From Rhodocyclaceae bacterium (GTDB lineage Bacteria; Pseudomonadota; Gammaproteobacteria; Burkholderiales; Rhodocyclaceae), in assembly GCA_019455325.1 (NCBI GenBank), contig JACFMQ010000001.1, positions 135,071 to 199,070 on the forward strand: DNA of 64,000 bases, in the 5' to 3' direction. Made by a program: the position numbers and the translations under genes. The notes under the pieces were generated by a model. It had not been told where the DNA came from. It saw only the letters and a list, made by a program, of their open reading frames with translations, and ran no database searches. Of this stretch, positions 59,892 through 64,000 are shown in pieces; position 1 is the stretch's first letter; each line of letters starts with the position of its first letter.

Positions 59892-62800
59892 ATGCGCCTG
59901 ACCAAACTCAAGCTCGCCGGTTTCAAGTCCTTCGTCGACCCCACCATGATCGCGCTGCCCGGCCAACTGGTCGGCGTCGTCGGTCCGAACGGCTGCGGCA
60001 AGTCGAACGTGATCGACGCGGTGCGCTGGGTGCTCGGCGAATCCAAGGCTTCCGAGCTGCGCGGCGAGTCCATGCAGGACGTGATCTTCAACGGTTCGTC
60101 CAACCGCAAGCCGGTGGCCCGCGCCTCGGTCGAGATGATCTTCGACAACTCGCTCGGCCGCGCCGCCGGCCAGTGGTCGCAGTACGCCGAGCTGTCGGTG
60201 AAGCGCGTGCTGACGCGCACCGGCCAGTCCGAGTACTACATCAACAACCTGCAGGTGCGCCGGAAGGACATCACCGACCTGTTCCTCGGCACCGGGCTGG
60301 GGCCGCGCGCCTACGCCATCATCGGCCAGGGCATGATCTCGCGCATCATCGAGGCCAAGCCCGACGAGCTGCGCGTGTTCCTCGAAGAGGCGGCCGGCGT
60401 CACCCGCTACAAGGAGCGGCGCAGGGAGACCGAGAACCGCATCGCCGACACGCGCGAGAACCTCACCCGCATCGAGGACATCCGCGGCGAGCTGGCGGCG
60501 CAGATGGAGCGGCTGGAAGCGCAGGCCGCGGTCGCCCGCCAGTACCACGAATACAACGGCGAGCTGACCCGCAAGCAGCAACTCCTGTGGCTCTTGAAGC
60601 GCAACGAGGCCGAGGCCGAGCGCGAGCGCGCGGCGCGCGACGTCGAGCGCGCGGCGAACGACCTGGAAGGCCGGATGGCCGGCCTGCGCGAGATCGAGGC
60701 GCGGCTGGAAGCGGCGCGCGAACAGCATTTCGGCTCGTCGGACGGCGTGCACAACGCGCAGAGCGAGCTGTTCGCCGCCAACGCCGAGGTCGCCCGGCTG
60801 GAAACCGAACTGCGCCACCGGCGCGAGGCGCAGCAGGATCTGGAACAGCGCGTCGCGCAGTTGAACGCCGAGCGCCAGCAGTGGCAGGTGCAGGCCGAGA
60901 AGGCCGACGCCGACGAGCGGCGCTGGCGCGAGCTCGCCGAACTCGCCGACGAGCGCACGGAAGAGGCGGCGATGCGCCTCGAAGCGCAGCAGGAGCGCCT
61001 GCCGCTGGCCGAGGACGCGCAGGCCGCGGCGCAGGAGGCGGTCAACGCGCAGCGCGCGGCGGTGGCCGAGGCCGAGCAGAAGCTGCGCGTCGAGGAGGCG
61101 CACAAGGCCAACGCCGAGCGCACGCTGTTCAACATCGGCGGCCGCCGCGAGCGGCTGGAGCAGGAAGCGGCGGCGCTGGCCAAGCCGGACGAGGCCGAGA
61201 TCGCGCTGAAGGAGGCCGAACACGACTCGCTGCAGGAAGAGGTGGCGGCGGCGCAGGAGCGCGTGCTGGCGACGCAGCAGTCCCTGCCGGAGCTGGAAGC
61301 GCGCCGGCGCGAGGCGCAGCAGGATCTGCAGCGCGCGCAGCAGGCCAAGGGCGAGGCCGAGGCGCGGCGGAACGCGCTCGAGCAGTTGCAGAAGCGCATG
61401 CAGAGCGGTTCGAAGATCGGCGAATGGCTGCAGCGGCACGGCCTCTCGGCGCGCACGCCGCTGTGGAAGCGGCTGCACGTCGAGGCCGGCTGGGAAGACG
61501 CGCTGGAAGCGGTGCTGCGCGAGCGGCTGTCGGCGGTGGACGCCGGCGACGCCGACCTCGCCGCCTGGGCCAAGGACCGGCCGGGCGCCAAGGTCACGGT
61601 GCTGCTGCCGGGCGGCGGCGACGGCAGCGCGGGGGGAGGCGAGAGCGACAGCCTGCTGGCGCGCGTCCGCTGCGACGACGCGGCGATCGCCGGCCCGCTC
61701 GCCGACTGGCTGCGCGGCGTGCGCAGCGTCGCCGACCTGCCGTCGGCGCTGGCGCGGCGCGGCGAGCTGGCCGCCGGCGAAATCTGGGTGACGAAGGGCG
61801 GCGACCTCGTCGGCCGCCACAGCGTGACGCTGTTCGCGGCGGACGCCGCCGAGCACGGCTTCCTCGAACGGCAGCGCGAGATCGAATCGCTGCAGGCGCT
61901 GATCGACGAGCGCCAGCAGGCGGTCGAGGGCGAGGAGGCGCGGCTGGTCGAGGTCGACGAGCGGCTGGAAACGGCGCGCGGCGAGGTCGAGGAGGCGCGC
62001 CGGCAACTGGAAGCGCGGCAGGAGCGCGCGCACGCGGTGCAGCTCGACGTGCTCCGGCTGACGCAGATCATGGAGCGCTACCAGGACCGCATGGCGCAGA
62101 TCGACGAGGCGTTGCGCGAGTTCCAGGCCGAGGAAGAGGGCGAGCGCGAGCGCATGCTGCTCGCCGAGGAATCGATCGCCGCCCAGCGCGAGCGGGTCGG
62201 CGAACGGCAGGTGGCTTTGAACGAGACCAAGGGCGGGCTGGAAGCCGCCGAGCGCGCGCTGCGCGACGAACGGGAACAGGTGTCGGTGGCCGAGCGCGAG
62301 CTGCGCGAGGCGCAGTTCTCGCAGCGCGAATGCGCCGGCAAGCTCGAAGAGATCGCCGCCGGCCGCGAGCTGGCGGCCCGGCAACTGACGCGCGTCGCCG
62401 ATGATCTGGCGCGCTGCGCGGACAGCGCCGGCAATCTCGACCCGGAAGAGATCGTGCCCCGGCTGCAGGAGGCGCTCGAACTGCGCATGGTGCGCGAGCA
62501 GGCGCTGGCCGGCATGCGCGACGCGCTGGAAGCGGCGACCGCCGGCCTGCGCGGGCTGGAGGAGGAGCGGCTGAAGATCGAGCAGGGCCTCAACCCGCTG
62601 CGCGACCGCATCGGCGAGCTGCGCCTGAAGGAACAGGCGGCGGCGATGAACGTCGAGCAACTGGCGCAGCAACTGGCCGAGGCAGAGGCCGACGAGGCGG
62701 CGCTCGCCGCCGACTTGCCGGGCGCCAGGCCGGGGCCGCTGCAGGGCCAGATCACCTCGCTGCAGCGGCAGATCGAGGCGCTCGGCGCGGTCAACCTCGC

Positions 62801-63404
62801 GGCGCTCGAAGAGCTGGCATCGGCGACGGAGCGCAAGGGCTATCTGGATGCGCAGGCCGCCGACCTCGGCGAGGCGCTGGAAACGCTGGAGAACGCCATC
62901 CGCCGCATCGACCGCGAGACGCGCGAGTTGCTGCAGACCACCTACGACACGGTGAACCGCCACTTCGGCGAACTCTTCCCGACGCTCTTCGGCGGCGGCG
63001 AGGCACGCCTCATCATGACCGGCGACGAGATCCTGGACTCCGGCGTGCAGGTCATGGCGCAGCCGCCGGGCAAGAAGAATTCGACGATCCACCTGCTCTC
63101 CGGCGGCGAGAAGGCACTGACCGCGATCGCGCTGGTGTTCGCCATGTTCCAGCTCAATCCGGCGCCGTTCTGCCTGCTCGACGAGGTCGACGCGCCGCTC
63201 GACGACACCAACACCGAGCGCTTCGCCAACATGGTGCGGCGCATGTCGGCCAACACGCAGTTCCTGTTCATCAGCCACAACAAGATCGCCATGGAGATGG
63301 CCGAGCAACTGGTCGGCGTGACCATGCAGGAATCGGGCGTCTCGCGCATCGTCGAGGTGGACATCGACGAGGCGCTGCGCATGCGCGAGCAGGTGGCGGC
63401 ATGA
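59892..63404 (+). CDS. smc: Chromosome partition protein SMC
   Basis: ATPase that organises the chromosome with ScpA and ScpB (encoded at 49132 and 49964). The 1170 residues run: Walker A head ([21 protein letters not shown], about 32-50), coiled coil (about 170-500), hinge (about 510-650), coiled coil (about 660-1000), and the C-terminal head with the signature [14 protein letters not shown] and Walker [13 protein letters not shown]. It overlaps zipA by four bases. Confidence 0.97.
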   Translation: MRLTKLKLAGFKSFVDPTMIALPGQLVGVVGPNGCGKSNVIDAVRWVLGESKASELRGESMQDVIFNGSSNRKPVARASVEMIFDNSLGRAAGQWSQYAELSVKRVLTRTGQSEYYINNLQVRRKDITDLFLGTGLGPRAYAIIGQGMISRIIEAKPDELRVFLEEAAGVTRYKERRRETENRIADTRENLTRIEDIRGELAAQMERLEAQAAVARQYHEYNGELTRKQQLLWLLKRNEAEAERERAARDVERAANDLEGRMAGLREIEARLEAAREQHFGSSDGVHNAQSELFAANAEVARLETELRHRREAQQDLEQRVAQLNAERQQWQVQAEKADADERRWRELAELADERTEEAAMRLEAQQERLPLAEDAQAAAQEAVNAQRAAVAEAEQKLRVEEAHKANAERTLFNIGGRRERLEQEAAALAKPDEAEIALKEAEHDSLQEEVAAAQERVLATQQSLPELEARRREAQQDLQRAQQAKGEAEARRNALEQLQKRMQSGSKIGEWLQRHGLSARTPLWKRLHVEAGWEDALEAVLRERLSAVDAGDADLAAWAKDRPGAKVTVLLPGGGDGSAGGGESDSLLARVRCDDAAIAGPLADWLRGVRSVADLPSALARRGELAAGEIWVTKGGDLVGRHSVTLFAADAAEHGFLERQREIESLQALIDERQQAVEGEEARLVEVDERLETARGEVEEARRQLEARQERAHAVQLDVLRLTQIMERYQDRMAQIDEALREFQAEEEGERERMLLAEESIAAQRERVGERQVALNETKGGLEAAERALRDEREQVSVAERELREAQFSQRECAGKLEEIAAGRELAARQLTRVADDLARCADSAGNLDPEEIVPRLQEALELRMVREQALAGMRDALEAATAGLRGLEEERLKIEQGLNPLRDRIGELRLKEQAAAMNVEQLAQQLAEAEADEAALAADLPGARPGPLQGQITSLQRQIEALGAVNLAALEELASATERKGYLDAQAADLGEALETLENAIRRIDRETRELLQTTYDTVNRHFGELFPTLFGGGEARLIMTGDEILDSGVQVMAQPPGKKNSTIHLLSGGEKALTAIALVFAMFQLNPAPFCLLDEVDAPLDDTNTERFANMVRRMSANTQFLFISHNKIAMEMAEQLVGVTMQESGVSRIVEVDIDEALRMREQVAA

Positions 63405-64000
63405 ATGAACTGCAGCTCGGGCTGATCGGGCTCGGCGTCTGCGGGGTCGCCGGCGTCTTCGCCTACAACAAGTGGCAGGAAAACCGCCACCGGCGGCTGG
63501 TCGAGCGGTCGATGCCGCGCGCGCACGCCGACGTGCTGCTCGGCGACGCGCCGGCGGCGGAAGCCCATCCGCCGGTTGCCGTCGAAGAAGACGACGCGCC
63601 GGCCTTCGTCGAACCGGCGCCGTTTGCCGACGAGCAGCCGCGCGGGCGTCGCAGCGAGCGCGTAGAGCCGGTCCTGAGTCTGGACGAGGCGCTGCCTGCG
63701 GCGGACGATGAGGTCGAGGCGCCGGCCCCCGCTCCTGCGGCGGTCGAGGCGGCGATGCCGGCGGAACCCGCCGCCCACGCGCCGGCGGCCGCCGGCGACG
63801 AGCCGCCGGAACACCTCGTTTCGCCGGTGATCGACTACATCGCCGCCTTCGAGTTGGTCGAAGCGGTGTCCGGCGAGCAGATTCTCGCCTCGCAGCAGGA
63901 ACTCCTCGCCCGCGTCGCGAAACCGATCGCCCGCGTCGGCCTGAACGACCGCAGCGGCCACTGGGAACGCATCGCCGCCGGCGGCGCCTATCGCCGGCTG
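63401..64000 (+). CDS. zipA: Cell division protein ZipA-like (3' end outside window)
   Basis: The first 200 codons are visible. A single N-terminal membrane helix (ELQLGLIGLGVCGVAGVFAYNKW) is followed by a short basic part and a long Pro/Ala/Glu-rich linker (about 50-145), then the beginning of a domain (SPVIDYIAAFELVEAVSGEQIL) that fits the FtsZ-binding C-terminal domain. ZipA tethers FtsZ to the membrane. The smc-zipA overlap (ATGA) is typical of Betaproteobacteria, where ligA follows. Confidence 0.85.
   Translation, partial: MNELQLGLIGLGVCGVAGVFAYNKWQENRHRRLVERSMPRAHADVLLGDAPAAEAHPPVAVEEDDAPAFVEPAPFADEQPRGRRSERVEPVLSLDEALPAADDEVEAPAPAPAAVEAAMPAEPAAHAPAAAGDEPPEHLVSPVIDYIAAFELVEAVSGEQILASQQELLARVAKPIARVGLNDRSGHWERIAAGGAYRRL

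Noticed and set aside
59796-63308. Minus-strand open frame of about 1170 codons over smc
   Set aside because: Mirror frame of smc with repetitive Leu/Arg/Ala composition and no recognisable domain.

Overview
The window reads as chromosome of a high-GC betaproteobacterium, most likely a member of the Rhodocyclales (Azospira/Thauera/Dechloromonas relatives). The grounds are gene order and family types: maf-yceD-rpmF-plsX-fabHDG-acpP-fabF, nadB, rpoE-rseC-mucD, lepA-lepB-DUF4845-rnc-era-recO-pdxJ-acpS-nagZ, trpS-scpAB-rluB, rimP-nusA-infB-rbfA-truB and smc-zipA. The genus is an inference. I saw no rRNA, tRNA or CRISPR.

Layout. 1-6.8 kb: cyclic-di-GMP signalling on the minus strand (a very long multi-PAS/GAF hybrid sensor kinase cut by the window start, an HD-GYP response regulator and a membrane GGDEF enzyme). 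6.9-11.1 kb: yaeQ, slyX, a U32 rRNA hydroxylase, an RsmI-like methyltransferase and maf. 11.1-17.7 kb: yceD-rpmF and the fatty-acid/phospholipid cluster, ending in a YgfX-like membrane protein that converges on nadB. 19.5-29.7 kb: the RpoE envelope-stress genes (with no rseA/rseB), lepA, and the lepB-to-nagZ operon, closely packed with several ATGA overlaps. 29.7-37.9 kb: an accessory island. It holds a Phd/VapC toxin-antitoxin pair, a FecI/FecR/TonB-receptor/PepSY iron-uptake set, an orphan MntA antitoxin whose HEPN toxin is cut to a stub, two uncharacterised genes translationally coupled to a serine resolvase, and a Tn3-type terminal repeat. 37.9-40 kb: an uncharacterised gene and a second GGDEF enzyme. 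40.1-45.7 kb: the glycine-cleavage operon gcvT-gcvH-gcvP behind a tandem glycine riboswitch, with a second Phd/VapC pair inserted between gcvT and gcvH. 45.7-51.8 kb: rnm, yciO, a site-2 protease homologue, trpS, scpA, scpB and rluB. 51.8-57.9 kb: the rimP-nusA-infB-rbfA-truB operon behind a promoter and an attenuator-like leader. 57.9-64 kb: a CBS protein, a UPF0149/SEC-C protein and queF on the minus strand, then smc and the start of zipA.

How it works together. Most of the window is housekeeping: membrane lipid synthesis, envelope quality control, ribosome maturation, translation initiation and chromosome segregation. Several operons carry hairpin-plus-T-run elements immediately before a start codon (plsX, lepA, rimP) or a true riboswitch (gcvT), so regulation at the level of premature termination looks common here. 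The points most worth a second look are the toxin-antitoxin pair inside the riboswitch-controlled gcv operon, whose own promoter overlaps the gcvT stop codon; the Tn3-type remnant with the decapitated HEPN/MNT system and two unknown resolvase-linked genes; and the rpoE locus without its usual anti-sigma genes. I did not find a clearly new multi-gene system; the two unknown genes at 36557-37251 are the nearest candidate.
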